A DNA stretch of 64,000 nucleotides, from the NCBI RefSeq assembly GCF_001417735.1, contig NZ_BBUZ01000043.1, positions 32,602-96,601 on the forward strand. The letters run 5' to 3'. The position numbers and the translations under genes are program-made. This DNA comes from Streptomyces sp. NBRC 110028. GTDB lineage: Bacteria; Actinomycetota; Actinomycetes; Streptomycetales; Streptomycetaceae. Below, one piece after another: positions 50,514 through 58,955 of this stretch (the stretch's first letter is position 1; each line of letters opens with the position of its first letter). The notes under the pieces were generated by a model, which saw nothing but the letters and a program-made list of their open reading frames with translations, was not told the origin of the DNA and ran no database searches.

Positions 50514-51416
50514 CTACTTCTGAGGCGATCCGACCTTTCCTGCGTAGATATCCGCGGGCTTGGGGAGCCGAACGGCGGCCGCCACCCCGAAGTCGTACAG
50601 CTCCGTCGTCGAGGCGACCCCCACCGCCCGCCGCCCGTCCGCGCCCCCGGGGGGCCGGGTACCGCTCGCCCGGCTGGTCACCGTGAAGCGGTGCCGCACC
50701 TCGCGCAGCCGCCCCAGCCCGTCCAGATACGCGTCGAACGGCACCAGCGGGTCGGTGAACCCCTTCGCCGCGGCCCGCAACGGCCCCCGTACGCCGGGGG
50801 AGGCCACCTGGGCGGCCCGGCCGATGTCCGTGGTGCCGCGGTAGTGCCGCACCAGGGCGCCGTCCAGCCCCTCCTGTCCGACCAGGCTCGCCCGCCGTAC
50901 GCCGCGCAGCAGTTCGGCGGCGGTCAGCGGATCGGTCGCCCCACCGGTGACCAGATTGCCGTCCGGAATGCCCGCCGTGTCCACCCGTACCCATTTGTCG
51001 CTGGGGATGCCCGCGCCGCGGTTGCGCATGAAGAGGGCACCGGACGCCAGCAGTTCGGTGATCGGCCCGTGCTCGGCCGCGCCCGTCGCGTCCCTCGGCA
51101 GCACCAGCCGCAGCCGCCCCCGCCGCTGCTCGAAGTCGTACGCCCCGCGGCCCTCGATCGACACCCGGGTGCCGCCGGTCGCCGTCTCCAGGGTCGTCCG
51201 CACCCGTGAACTCCCCGAGCTCACCAGCACATCCGCGGCCTGCCGCAGCACGGCGACCGCGGCCGCCGCCCCGGGGGCACCGCCCGGGCGCTCGTCCGCC
51301 ACCGTCTGGGACGAGCAGCCGCTGACGGTCGCCAGCAGCCCGGCCAGCAGACCACCCGCCACGCACCCGGCGACCGCCCTCGCCCGTCTCCTTCCACCGC
51401 GTCGCTGAACCACCAT
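50514..51416 (-). CDS. secreted lipoprotein, LppX/LolA-like fold possible
   Basis: 300 residues. The signal peptide has a basic start (RRGGRRRARAVAG), a hydrophobic core and the lipobox VSGC (LLATVSGCSS), so it is anchored outside. The mature part has AVLRQAADVLVSSGSSRVRTT, a repeated pattern reminiscent of actinobacterial LppX/LolA-like lipid carriers, but I cannot confirm it. ATG at 51416 gives the best signal peptide; longer starts exist. Confidence 0.8.
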   Translation of the reverse strand: MVVQRRGGRRRARAVAGCVAGGLLAGLLATVSGCSSQTVADERPGGAPGAAAAVAVLRQAADVLVSSGSSRVRTTLETATGGTRVSIEGRGAYDFEQRRGRLRLVLPRDATGAAEHGPITELLASGALFMRNRGAGIPSDKWVRVDTAGIPDGNLVTGGATDPLTAAELLRGVRRASLVGQEGLDGALVRHYRGTTDIGRAAQVASPGVRGPLRAAAKGFTDPLVPFDAYLDGLGRLREVRHRFTVTSRASGTRPPGGADGRRAVGVASTTELYDFGVAAAVRLPKPADIYAGKVGSPQK

Positions 51417-51513
51417 CGACCGTCGACCCCCTGGCCACGCTCGTCCACGCCTTGATACTTGTTCGTTTAACGACCCGTTCCGGCCGCCCGTCACGGCCCG
51501 GTAGCGTGGTCAT

Positions 51514-51747
51514 GTGCTCGACTCAGGTGACACAGGCCCCGGCCAAGCCCGCACCACCACCGTGGAGAAGGGGGCCTTCTGCCTCGCCCGATGCACCTGC
51601 GGCTGGACCGGTCCGGCCCGCCGCGCCCGGTCCATGGCCCGCGACGACGCCAGTGCCCATACGACGGACCGTCATTCTTCCGCCACAGACGGAACCCCGC
51701 CGCCCGGCATGCCCTCTGACCAGGAGACCGGGCGGCGAACGCGGTAA
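51514..51747 (+). CDS. small hypothetical protein
   Basis: 77 residues from GTG 51514. The central part FCLARCTCGWTGPARRARSMARDDA has three Cys and basic residues and resembles a short conserved Streptomyces protein, while the C-terminus is polar and disordered. No ribosome site is obvious, so it may be leaderless. It is divergent from the lipoprotein gene and 54 bases before the flavin oxidase. Confidence 0.55.
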   Translation: MLDSGDTGPGQARTTTVEKGAFCLARCTCGWTGPARRARSMARDDASAHTTDRHSSATDGTPPPGMPSDQETGRRTR

Positions 51748-51801
51748 CGGCGGTGGCCCGGTCGACCGGAGGGGCAAGGTCGACAGGGAGGGGACACCGT
51801 C

Positions 51802-53391
51802 ATGGACCGGCGGAAACTGCTGGCAGCGAGCGCGGGGCTGGCGTCCACGGCCACCTGGGCCGCGGCATGCGGCAGCAACAGCACGACGGGTCACGCCGCC
51901 GGCGGCGTGACCTCCCTCGACGCCGTCTCGACCAGCCGGTTCACGGCGCGCGACGGCAAGCCGAAGGCCGCGGACTGGACCGCGCTCGGCACGGCGCTGC
52001 ACGGCGACCTGGTGCGCCCCGGCGACGCCGACTACACCTCCGCCAGCCGCCTGTACAACACCCGCTTCGACCGTCTGCGGCCCGCCGGTGTCGCCTATAT
52101 AGGCAATACGTCCGACATCGTCGCATGCCTGGACTTCGCCCGGCGCCATGGCACCCCCGTCGCCATCCGCAACGGCGGCCACAGCTACGCGGGTTATTCC
52201 AGCGGCGACGGCCGCCTGGTCATCGACGTCTCCGCACTCGACTCCATCCGCACCACCACGGGCGAAGCCCGCATCGGCGGCGGCGCCAAGCTCATCGACG
52301 TCTACACCCGGCTCGGCGCCCACGGCGTCACCGTCCCCGGTGGCTCCTGCCCGACCGTCGGCATCTCCGGGCTCACCCTCGGCGGCGGCCACGGCGTGGT
52401 CTCCCGGGCGTACGGGCTCACCTCCGACCACCTCACCGGCGCGACCCTCGTCACCGCCGCGGGCAAGACCCTCCAGGTCTCCAAGGACCGCGAACCCGAC
52501 CTCTTCTGGGCGCTGCGCGGCGCGGGCGGCGGCAACTTCGGCGTCGTCACCGAGCTGCGCTTCCGTACCCGCAAGCCCGGCGACGGCGTCACCGCCTATA
52601 TGTCCTGGCCCTGGTCGAAGGCGGCCAAGGTGCTTCAGTCCTGGCAGAAGTGGGGCCCCGACCAGCCCGACGAGATCTGGTCGGCGCTGCACCTGTCGGC
52701 CGCCCCCGGCCACACCCCCACCGTCTCCATCAGCTGCTTCTCGCTCGGCACCTACGGCGACCTGCAGAACGCGGTGGACCGGCTCGCCGACGGCCCCGGC
52801 GGCCCCGGCCCCGCCTCCCGGGTGACCCTGCGCCGCCGGGGGTACGTCGACGCGATGCGCATGTACGCGGGATGCGGCGACACCTCGGCCACCCGCTGCC
52901 ATCTGCCCGGCGACAAGCCCGGCCGCAGCGCCGACGGGGTGCTGACGCGGGAGACGTACGCGGCCCGGTCCGACTTCTTCGACCGCTCGCTGAGCCAGGC
53001 GGGGGTGCGCGCGATGCTCGACCAGGTCGAGCGCTTCGGGCGGCGCACCAGCGGCGGCGGCGCGGTCAGCGTCGCGCTCACCGCGCTCGGCGGCGCCGTG
53101 AACCGCGTCGACCCGAAGGCCACCGCGTTCGTCCACCGCCGCTCGCGGTTCCTCGCGCAGTACACCGCGTCCTGGGCGGCGGGCGGCGCGGGCGCCCCGC
53201 AGAACGCCTGGCTGGACCAGGCGCACACGGCGATGCGGCGCTACGCCTCCGGGGCGGCGTACCAGAACTACACCGACGCCACGCTCAAGGACTGGCGCTC
53301 GGCGTACTACGGATCCGGCGCGGACCGGCTGGCGGCGCTGAAGAAGCGTTACGACCCGAACCGGCTCTTCGACTTCCCACAGGCGCTGTGA
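51802..53391 (+). CDS. secreted BBE-type FAD-linked oxidase
   Basis: 529 residues. An Arg-Arg signal (MDRRKLLAASAGL) ending in AAAC suggests a Tat-exported lipoprotein. The FAD domain has RNGGHSYAGYSSGDG, whose His is the usual 8-alpha-linked residue, and GGSCPTVGISGLTLGGGHG, whose Cys is the usual second covalent link; the C-terminal BBE segment is YQNYTDATLKDWRSAYYG. Such bicovalent flavoenzymes oxidise sugars, alcohols or alkaloid-like metabolites. The substrate is not known. GGGAGGGGACA precedes the ATG. Confidence 0.93.
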   Translation: MDRRKLLAASAGLASTATWAAACGSNSTTGHAAGGVTSLDAVSTSRFTARDGKPKAADWTALGTALHGDLVRPGDADYTSASRLYNTRFDRLRPAGVAYIGNTSDIVACLDFARRHGTPVAIRNGGHSYAGYSSGDGRLVIDVSALDSIRTTTGEARIGGGAKLIDVYTRLGAHGVTVPGGSCPTVGISGLTLGGGHGVVSRAYGLTSDHLTGATLVTAAGKTLQVSKDREPDLFWALRGAGGGNFGVVTELRFRTRKPGDGVTAYMSWPWSKAAKVLQSWQKWGPDQPDEIWSALHLSAAPGHTPTVSISCFSLGTYGDLQNAVDRLADGPGGPGPASRVTLRRRGYVDAMRMYAGCGDTSATRCHLPGDKPGRSADGVLTRETYAARSDFFDRSLSQAGVRAMLDQVERFGRRTSGGGAVSVALTALGGAVNRVDPKATAFVHRRSRFLAQYTASWAAGGAGAPQNAWLDQAHTAMRRYASGAAYQNYTDATLKDWRSAYYGSGADRLAALKKRYDPNRLFDFPQAL

Positions 53392-53490
53392 CCGGGCGGG
53401 GCTGTGACGGGCGGGCGCTGTGACGGGCGGGCCCGCCGGCGCGCCCCGTCCCTCCGTCCCCCCGTCCCCTTTGACGCCACCTTCTATGAA

Positions 53491-53527
53491 CGACGGGCGG
53501 CCCGGCCTGATGCCGTGCCGCCCGTCG
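53491..53527. terminator. bidirectional terminator between oxidase and PAP2 genes
   Basis: A perfect 11-base stem (CGACGGGCGGC with GCCGCCCGTCG) with a 15-base loop in the 145-base convergent gap. Confidence 0.75.
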
Positions 53528-53536
53528 ACAGGTGTG

Positions 53537-54250
53537 TCAGGCCGCGAGGTCCTTGCTGCCGCGCTCCGAGCCCGGCGACCGGGCCTCGGGGAACTCCGGG
53601 ACCTCCTCGCCCGCCGCGGCGGCCGGAGCGGGGCGCCCGGCCCGTATCAGCCAGGAGGCCCGCGACCCGGCGATCGTCGTGGTGAGCGGCGTCAGCAGCA
53701 TCATCGCGAGCGGCGCGAGCAGCAGCGCGACCGCCGTTCCCAGCGCGAACCCGCCGACCACGTCGGTCGGATAGTGCACGCCCATGTAGACGCGGCAGAA
53801 GCCCTCGAGCAGCGCGAGCCCGATCGCGGCCAGCCCGTACCGCCGGTGGGCCATGAAGATGCCCACGGCGAGCCCCATGGTCAGCGTCGCGTGATCGCTG
53901 ACGAAGGAGAAGTCGGTCTTGCCCGCCACCAGGACGTCGAGCCCCTGATGGTCCCGGAACGGCCGCGGGCGCTGGACGAAGCCGCGGATCGGGATGTTGG
54001 CGATCAGCGCGAGCCCGGCGGCCAGCGGCGCCCACATCAGCCCGGCGACCGCCGACGGCGCGTCCTGCGGCCGCTTGCGCACGCTCCACCAGGCGCCGAG
54101 GCCCACCAGGGCGAGCCCGATGACGATCCCGTACTCGCCGACGAACTCCATCACGCGGTCGAACCAGTGCGGGGCGTCCTTGGCGAGCCCGTTGATGTCG
54201 TAGAGAAGGCTGACATCGGGGTTCGACCCGTCCAGTGCGAGTCCAGCCAT
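53537..54250 (-). CDS. PAP2-family membrane phosphatase (BcrC-like)
   Basis: 237 residues with five or six membrane helices. The three phosphatase motifs are visible: RGFVQRPRPF (K/R-x6-RP type), SFVSDHATL (in place of PSGH) and RVYMGVHYPTDVVGG with its catalytic His and Asp. The SDH form is found in undecaprenyl-pyrophosphate phosphatases like BcrC, so recycling of the cell-wall lipid carrier is a good guess. ATG at 54250 is preferred as the helix-rich fold starts soon after. Confidence 0.9.
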   Translation of the reverse strand: MAGLALDGSNPDVSLLYDINGLAKDAPHWFDRVMEFVGEYGIVIGLALVGLGAWWSVRKRPQDAPSAVAGLMWAPLAAGLALIANIPIRGFVQRPRPFRDHQGLDVLVAGKTDFSFVSDHATLTMGLAVGIFMAHRRYGLAAIGLALLEGFCRVYMGVHYPTDVVGGFALGTAVALLLAPLAMMLLTPLTTTIAGSRASWLIRAGRPAPAAAAGEEVPEFPEARSPGSERGSKDLAA

Positions 54251-54464
54251 GTGCCGCGGCCCCTTATCTCTCACCTGTCGCTACGTACAGCTGCCGACCC
54301 CCGTGATTCCCCACGACCGACGGTCCCGGCGTGCGATCGCCGAGCGGTGTGCGCCGGTCCACTTCCAGGAAACGCCCTTATTCCGCCAGGCGTTCCGTTC
54401 GCTACCCAACGATCACCGGGACGTTATCGAAGGGTGACCCATCGCCGCAGCTCAGAGGGAATCC

Positions 54465-55472
54465 TCAGGCCGTGCCGGGATCGGGCAGCGCTTTTGCGCC
54501 ATCCTGCGTCACCCGCGTCGCCCCGATGTAGTCCGGGGAGTCGATGGGGTCGAAACGGATCACCGCACCAGTGTAGGGCGCGTTGATCATCTTCCCGCCG
54601 CCCACGTAGATCCCCACGTGGTGAATGGATCTCGGGTCGTTCAGGTCGTACGCGAAGAAGACCAGATCCCCGGGGAGCAGCTCGTCGCGCTTGGGATGCG
54701 GCCCGGCGTTCCACTGGTCGTTGGCGACGCGCGGCAGCTCGATCCCCACCGTCTTGTACGCCGCCTTCGTCAGCCCCGAGCAGTCGAACCGCCCGTCCTG
54801 GTCCGGGGTGCCGTTACCGCCCCACAGATAGGGCTTCCCGAGCTGCTTCTGCGCGAAGTAGATCGCCGCCGCCGACTGCCGCGACGGCTGCACGGTCCGC
54901 GTGGGTGCCTCGAAGCTCTTGGCCAGCGTGGTGATGGTCTTCACGTAGTTCTGGGTCTCGCGGTACGGCGGCACGCCGTTGTACTTGAGCACGGCGTACG
55001 CGCCCGCGTTGTAGGACGCCAGCATGTTGTGCGTCAGATTGCCCGGTACGTCCTTCACGTACTTCGCGAGGGAGCAGTCGTAGGCGGCCGCGGACGGAAT
55101 CGCGTCGTTCGGATTCCAGATGTCCCGCTTGCCGTCCTTGTCGCCGTCCACCCCGTGCGACGCCCAGGTGGCGGGAATGAACTGGGCCAGCCCCTTGGCG
55201 TTGGCCGGGCTCTGCGCCTTCGCGTTCCAGCCGCTCTCCTGGTAGAGCTGCGCGGCGAGCAGGGCCGGGTTGAGCGCGGGGCAGGAGTTCCCGTACCGCT
55301 GGATCAGCGGCGCGTACGAGGCCGGGACAGCACCCTTCGCCAGACCGACGCTGGTGCCCCCGCCACCGCCCGCGAGATTCGCGGCGACCAAGTAGGTGCC
55401 GAGAACGAGCAGGACGACGAAGGAAAAACAGACTCCGATACCGACACTGACACCCAGCCAGACCTTACGCAC
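54465..55472 (-). CDS. bifunctional lytic transglycosylase and NlpC/P60 endopeptidase
   Basis: 335 residues. A membrane anchor (VWLGVSVGIGVCFSFVVLLV) is followed by an SLT-like goose-lysozyme domain with catalytic Glu in LYQESGWNAKAQSP and then NlpC/P60 with Cys in FDCSGLTKAAY and His in IHHVGIYVGGGK. One protein thus cuts both glycan and stem peptide, as in conjugation-associated hydrolases (VirB1-like, or Tn916 Orf14). GTG at 55472 has GGGGGAGG at ideal spacing; ATG at 55490 overlaps that site. It lies next to the secretion-like operon that begins at 56125, but divergent. Confidence 0.93.
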   Translation of the reverse strand: MRKVWLGVSVGIGVCFSFVVLLVLGTYLVAANLAGGGGGTSVGLAKGAVPASYAPLIQRYGNSCPALNPALLAAQLYQESGWNAKAQSPANAKGLAQFIPATWASHGVDGDKDGKRDIWNPNDAIPSAAAYDCSLAKYVKDVPGNLTHNMLASYNAGAYAVLKYNGVPPYRETQNYVKTITTLAKSFEAPTRTVQPSRQSAAAIYFAQKQLGKPYLWGGNGTPDQDGRFDCSGLTKAAYKTVGIELPRVANDQWNAGPHPKRDELLPGDLVFFAYDLNDPRSIHHVGIYVGGGKMINAPYTGAVIRFDPIDSPDYIGATRVTQDGAKALPDPGTA

Positions 55473-55666
55473 CCGGCCATCCTCCCCCATCAGCCCGCAG
55501 TACGAACGCGTTTCCGTACGCACGGCGAAAATCAGCCGCTCGCCAGCCGAAATCCTACGGCCAACCGCCGCCGCGTGCTCCCTGCGCCCCCTCCGCGCGC
55601 CCCGTGGAACGCGTAAAGTCCGGCCCGTCCGAGCACCTGACACCCCATGAACCCCGAGGAACACGG

Positions 55667-55885
55667 ATGACGCAGCTGGACTGGCAGCGGGCCTCGACCG
55701 GCGAGGACGAGGAGGCGGGCGCCTACCTGGAGGTGGCCGCGGGTCCCGACGGCCGGATCTACATGCGCGAGAGCAACGACCCGGAGACCGTCGTCGTCAC
55801 CACCCAGGCCAAGTGGGAGGCGTTCCTCAAGGGGGTCAAGGCGGGTGAGTTCGACGACTTCGCGGAGGAGCCCGCGGAGGAATGA
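55667..55885 (+). CDS. DUF397-like small protein
   Basis: 72 residues: LDWQRASTGEDEEAGAYLEV, then PDGRIYMRESNDPETVVVTT, matching DUF397, followed by WEAFLKGVKAGEFDDF and an acidic tail. Unlike the copy at 3023 it has no XRE regulator beside it, so it is an orphan or acts in trans. AGGAACACGG precedes the ATG. Confidence 0.8.
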   Translation: MTQLDWQRASTGEDEEAGAYLEVAAGPDGRIYMRESNDPETVVVTTQAKWEAFLKGVKAGEFDDFAEEPAEE

Positions 55886-56124
55886 GGGGTTCGGCTACCG
55901 ATCGTTGCCCGGCGCCCACCCGCGTGATACACAGAGTAACCAAAGGGCGCCTGATGGACACGGCTCGCCCTCCTGCCAGGTCACCGTGGTCCACAACACG
56001 TACGAGATCCGCCAAGAAATGCCGCCCAGTCGGCATGCGGAAGCGGATTCGTCAGCGAAGATAGAGACTGACCCACGCCGACCGGCGGGGCACATAACTA
56101 CCCATAAGGGGCGGTGAGTTCACT

Positions 56125-56433
56125 ATGTTTCTAGCGGCCGAAAAGGGCGACATCAACACCATCATCGGCGGAATCGCCCCAGACTGGGGCCCCTTCGGAA
56201 GCCTGGGCAGCGAGGCCCGCGTCATGATCGAGGTCGTCATGGCCGTCGCGCTGCTGCTGTGCTTCGGCATCGCGATCTGGGGCGCGGCCAAGCAGCGCAT
56301 CGGCGCGACCGCGCTGCGCGACACCTTCAGCGCGGAGCAGGGCAAGGGCCTGATCGTCGCGGGGCTGACCGGTGTGTTCATCATCGGCTCGCTGGGCACG
56401 CTCTTCACGATCGTGTACGGCATGGCCGTCTAG
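56125..56433 (+). CDS. small two-helix membrane protein, VirB2/TrbC pilin-like
   Basis: 102 residues. Two membrane helices (about 34-52 and 77-98) flank a short basic loop (AAKQRIGATALRDTF). Size and topology resemble TrbC/VirB2 pilins and small T4SS membrane subunits, but no cleavable signal is obvious, so this is inference from position: it begins the run of secretion-like genes. GGGGCGGTGAG lies upstream of the ATG. After it 190 bases separate it from the next small frame. Confidence 0.75.
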   Translation: MFLAAEKGDINTIIGGIAPDWGPFGSLGSEARVMIEVVMAVALLLCFGIAIWGAAKQRIGATALRDTFSAEQGKGLIVAGLTGVFIIGSLGTLFTIVYGMAV

Positions 56434-56624
56434 CCACGCCCCCGCACCGCCCCGGCCCGCGCCCCCGCACACCGGAGCCGCCCCCCGCGCGCCGCGCGCG
56501 CCCCCACCCCCGAGCCTCCGCCCCCGATCCCCCCTACCGGCCCCACCCTCCGTACCCGAGGCTGCTTCCTGATGCCCGCTATGCCCGCTCCCGTCGCTCC
56601 CGTCGCCGAGGTCGTGTCAGTCTG

Positions 56625-56747
56625 ATGTCCACTCACACCACCACGCCCACACCTCGGTCCACGCCGCTACCGTCGTACCAGCGTGGCGGAAGAGCGACCA
56701 CGGACGGCGGCAGGGTCGGCACGGTTGAAGGGGCGAGCACACGATGA
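56625..56747 (+). CDS. possible 40-residue ORF coupled to next gene
   Basis: From ATG 56625 a 40-residue polar Thr/Arg-rich frame ends with TGA overlapping the ATG of the next gene (ATGA). The overlap is suggestive, but codon context is low complexity and no ribosome site precedes it. Treat as doubtful. Confidence 0.25.
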   Translation: MSTHTTTPTPRSTPLPSYQRGGRATTDGGRVGTVEGASTR

Positions 56748-57640
56748 GTCTCGGCGGCGACGGCGGCTACGGCGGTGACTACGACTACGACGGCCACGAC
56801 ACCGGCCGCACCCGCGGCACGGCCTCCGGCGGCCACCTGACGCGCACGCGCCTACCGGAAGGCGACGAGGACCCCTACGGCCCGCCCCGCCGCGGCCCCG
56901 GCCGGGCGGGCAAGCCGAGCCGCAACCTGATCACGGTCGTCGGGGTCGTCGTCCTGCTCCTCGCCGCCATCGCCTTCGTCAACCGCGGCGGCCAGGACGA
57001 CGGCGGCTCGTCCGACGCGGACTCCGGCGGCTCCAACGCCAACGCCCAGCCCACCGCCCCCACCGGCACCCGCCCGGTCACCGGCAAGAACGGCACGACG
57101 GGCATCGCGTCGGGCTTCGCGAGGTCCCAGCAGGGGGCGCAGAGCGCGGCGGCGAACTACGCGGTGGCGCTGAGCTCGGCCGACATGTTCAACCGCGACA
57201 GTCGCCACGACCTCCTGCCCCAGATCTTCACCAGCGCGGCAGCGGCCCCGCTCCAGACCAAGCTCGACAAGGCGTACTCCGCCGACTCCCTCGAGAAGAT
57301 CGGCCTGGACGCGAACGGCAAGGCACCCGACGGCATGACCTACATCTCGCGTACCGCCCCCATGGGAACGAAGGTCTCAAAGTTCACGAACACCACGGCG
57401 ACGGTGGCGGTGTGGTGCACAGGGGTGTTCGGTACGGCGGGGGAAGGTTCGAAGAATCCGGTCACCAATGACTGGTTCACCCTGACGCTCAAGCTCCGCT
57501 GGGCGAAGAACGACTGGAAGACCGAGGCCTACTCGCAGAAGGACGGCCCAGCACCCGTCAACAGCGACCGCACCGCGTCCACGGCCGATGAGATCGCCAA
57601 GGCAGTCGAGCAGTACGGAGCGTTCACCTATGCCCGCTAG
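56744..57640 (+). CDS. single-pass membrane protein of the secretion-like locus (VirB8/TcpC-type position)
   Basis: 298 residues. A Gly/Asp/Tyr-rich cytosolic N-terminus of about 60 residues precedes one membrane helix (LITVVGVVVLLLAAIAFVN), then a low-complexity linker and an extracytoplasmic domain (SQQGAQSAAANYAVALSSAD onwards, containing TATVAVWCTGVFG and WFTLTLKLRWAKNDWK). The topology and position fit the VirB8/TcpC scaffold of Gram-positive T4SS, though no sequence motif proves it. It overlaps the next gene by 11 bases. Confidence 0.8.
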   Translation: MSLGGDGGYGGDYDYDGHDTGRTRGTASGGHLTRTRLPEGDEDPYGPPRRGPGRAGKPSRNLITVVGVVVLLLAAIAFVNRGGQDDGGSSDADSGGSNANAQPTAPTGTRPVTGKNGTTGIASGFARSQQGAQSAAANYAVALSSADMFNRDSRHDLLPQIFTSAAAAPLQTKLDKAYSADSLEKIGLDANGKAPDGMTYISRTAPMGTKVSKFTNTTATVAVWCTGVFGTAGEGSKNPVTNDWFTLTLKLRWAKNDWKTEAYSQKDGPAPVNSDRTASTADEIAKAVEQYGAFTYAR

Positions 57641-58955
57641 CCTCCGCCGTTGCGCTCTCGTGCTCACCGGTGCCGTCGCGTCCGTACAGACGGCGATCAT
57701 TCTCCTGGCCAGTCGTGCTGTCGCCGCGCCGTCGCCCACTCCCAGCCCGGCGGAAGACGGTCATTGTGGCGACATCATCGGCCCTGCCCCATGCGGGGAC
57801 GGGTCCGGCGGCTCAGGCGCCCCTTCCGACCCGTCGAACCCCCTCGACCCCGCCGCCTCCCTCGCCCGCGGCTGCGCCGATGCCGCCTCATGGCTCGTCG
57901 GCAAGCTCTCGAAGCTCGTCAAGGAGACGGCGAACGTCGACTTCACCAACGAGGCCTTCCTCCGCCAGTACGCCGTCGTCTTCGCCGCCTCGACCGTCCT
58001 GACCCTCGTCCTCTGGCTCCTCGCCGTCGCCAAGCGCGCCATCCGCGGCGTCCCGCTCGGCGAGGCGCTCTCCGAGGCCATCGGCTTCCTGTGGCTGACG
58101 GTCCTGGCCTCCGCCTTCACCCCGCTCATCCTCTATACGGTCGTCACCGCCACCGACGCCGTCACGGACGCCATCGCCTCCGGCACCGGTGCCGACAACG
58201 ACGCCTTCTTCGGATCGTTCGCCCAGGCCCTCAAGCGGGACGAGGACATCGGCGGCGGCCCCATCATGCTCATCGTCGTGTCGCTCGTGACGATCCTCGC
58301 CGCCGGTGTGCTCTGTCTGGAGCTGGTCATCCGCGCGGCCCTGCTCTACGTCGGCGCCCTGCTCGGTACGGCCGTCTACGCGGGCCTCGTCGACAAGAAC
58401 ATGTGGGGGCACGTCCGCCGCTGGGCCGGGATCATGATCGCGGTGATTCTCGTCAAGCCGGTCATCGTGATAGTCCTCGCCCTGGCTGGCGCGCTCTCCA
58501 CCTCCGGTAACGAGCCCGAAGCCTTCTCGGCCGTCGTCTCCGGCCTCTCGATCATCATCCTCGCCATCTTCGCCAGCGCGATGATCTACCGCTTCGTGCC
58601 CGGTTTCGGCGACGAGATCGTCAAGGCCCGCAGCGCCAGCGCCGATCCCGCCTCCCGCCAGGCCGCCGCCGTCATCAGCTCGCCCGCGGCCCTGGTGAAG
58701 CAGGGCATCAACACCCACAGTGCCCGCGGCGGGGGCGACGGCGGAGGCGGCGGTGCCCGCCCGGGTCAGGCCAAGCCCGCCAACCCCGTATCCGGCGGCG
58801 TCGCCGCGCACAGCTCCCGCGGCGGCGGGGGCGGCAGCGGCGGGGGCGCCTCCGGCGCCAGCCGCACCGGCAACTCCGGAGGCGGCGGGTCCGCTCCCAC
58901 CCCTCGTTCGCAGAACAACAGCTCAGGCAACAACCCGGGAGGTGACCAGCGGTGA
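57630..58955 (+). CDS. polytopic VirB6/TrbL-like channel protein
   Basis: 441 residues. A signal-like N-terminus (ALVLTGAVASVQTAIILLAS, cleavage near VAAPS) is followed by a short outside region, then six membrane helices (about 115-345) and a Gly/Ser/Ala-rich tail of about 85 residues. The multi-helix core with long glycine-rich C-terminus is the plan of TrbL/VirB6 proteins that form the inner-membrane channel. Overlap with neighbours at both ends (11 and 4 bases) shows tight coupling within the operon. Confidence 0.85.
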   Translation: MPASLRRCALVLTGAVASVQTAIILLASRAVAAPSPTPSPAEDGHCGDIIGPAPCGDGSGGSGAPSDPSNPLDPAASLARGCADAASWLVGKLSKLVKETANVDFTNEAFLRQYAVVFAASTVLTLVLWLLAVAKRAIRGVPLGEALSEAIGFLWLTVLASAFTPLILYTVVTATDAVTDAIASGTGADNDAFFGSFAQALKRDEDIGGGPIMLIVVSLVTILAAGVLCLELVIRAALLYVGALLGTAVYAGLVDKNMWGHVRRWAGIMIAVILVKPVIVIVLALAGALSTSGNEPEAFSAVVSGLSIIILAIFASAMIYRFVPGFGDEIVKARSASADPASRQAAAVISSPAALVKQGINTHSARGGGDGGGGGARPGQAKPANPVSGGVAAHSSRGGGGGSGGGASGASRTGNSGGGGSAPTPRSQNNSSGNNPGGDQR

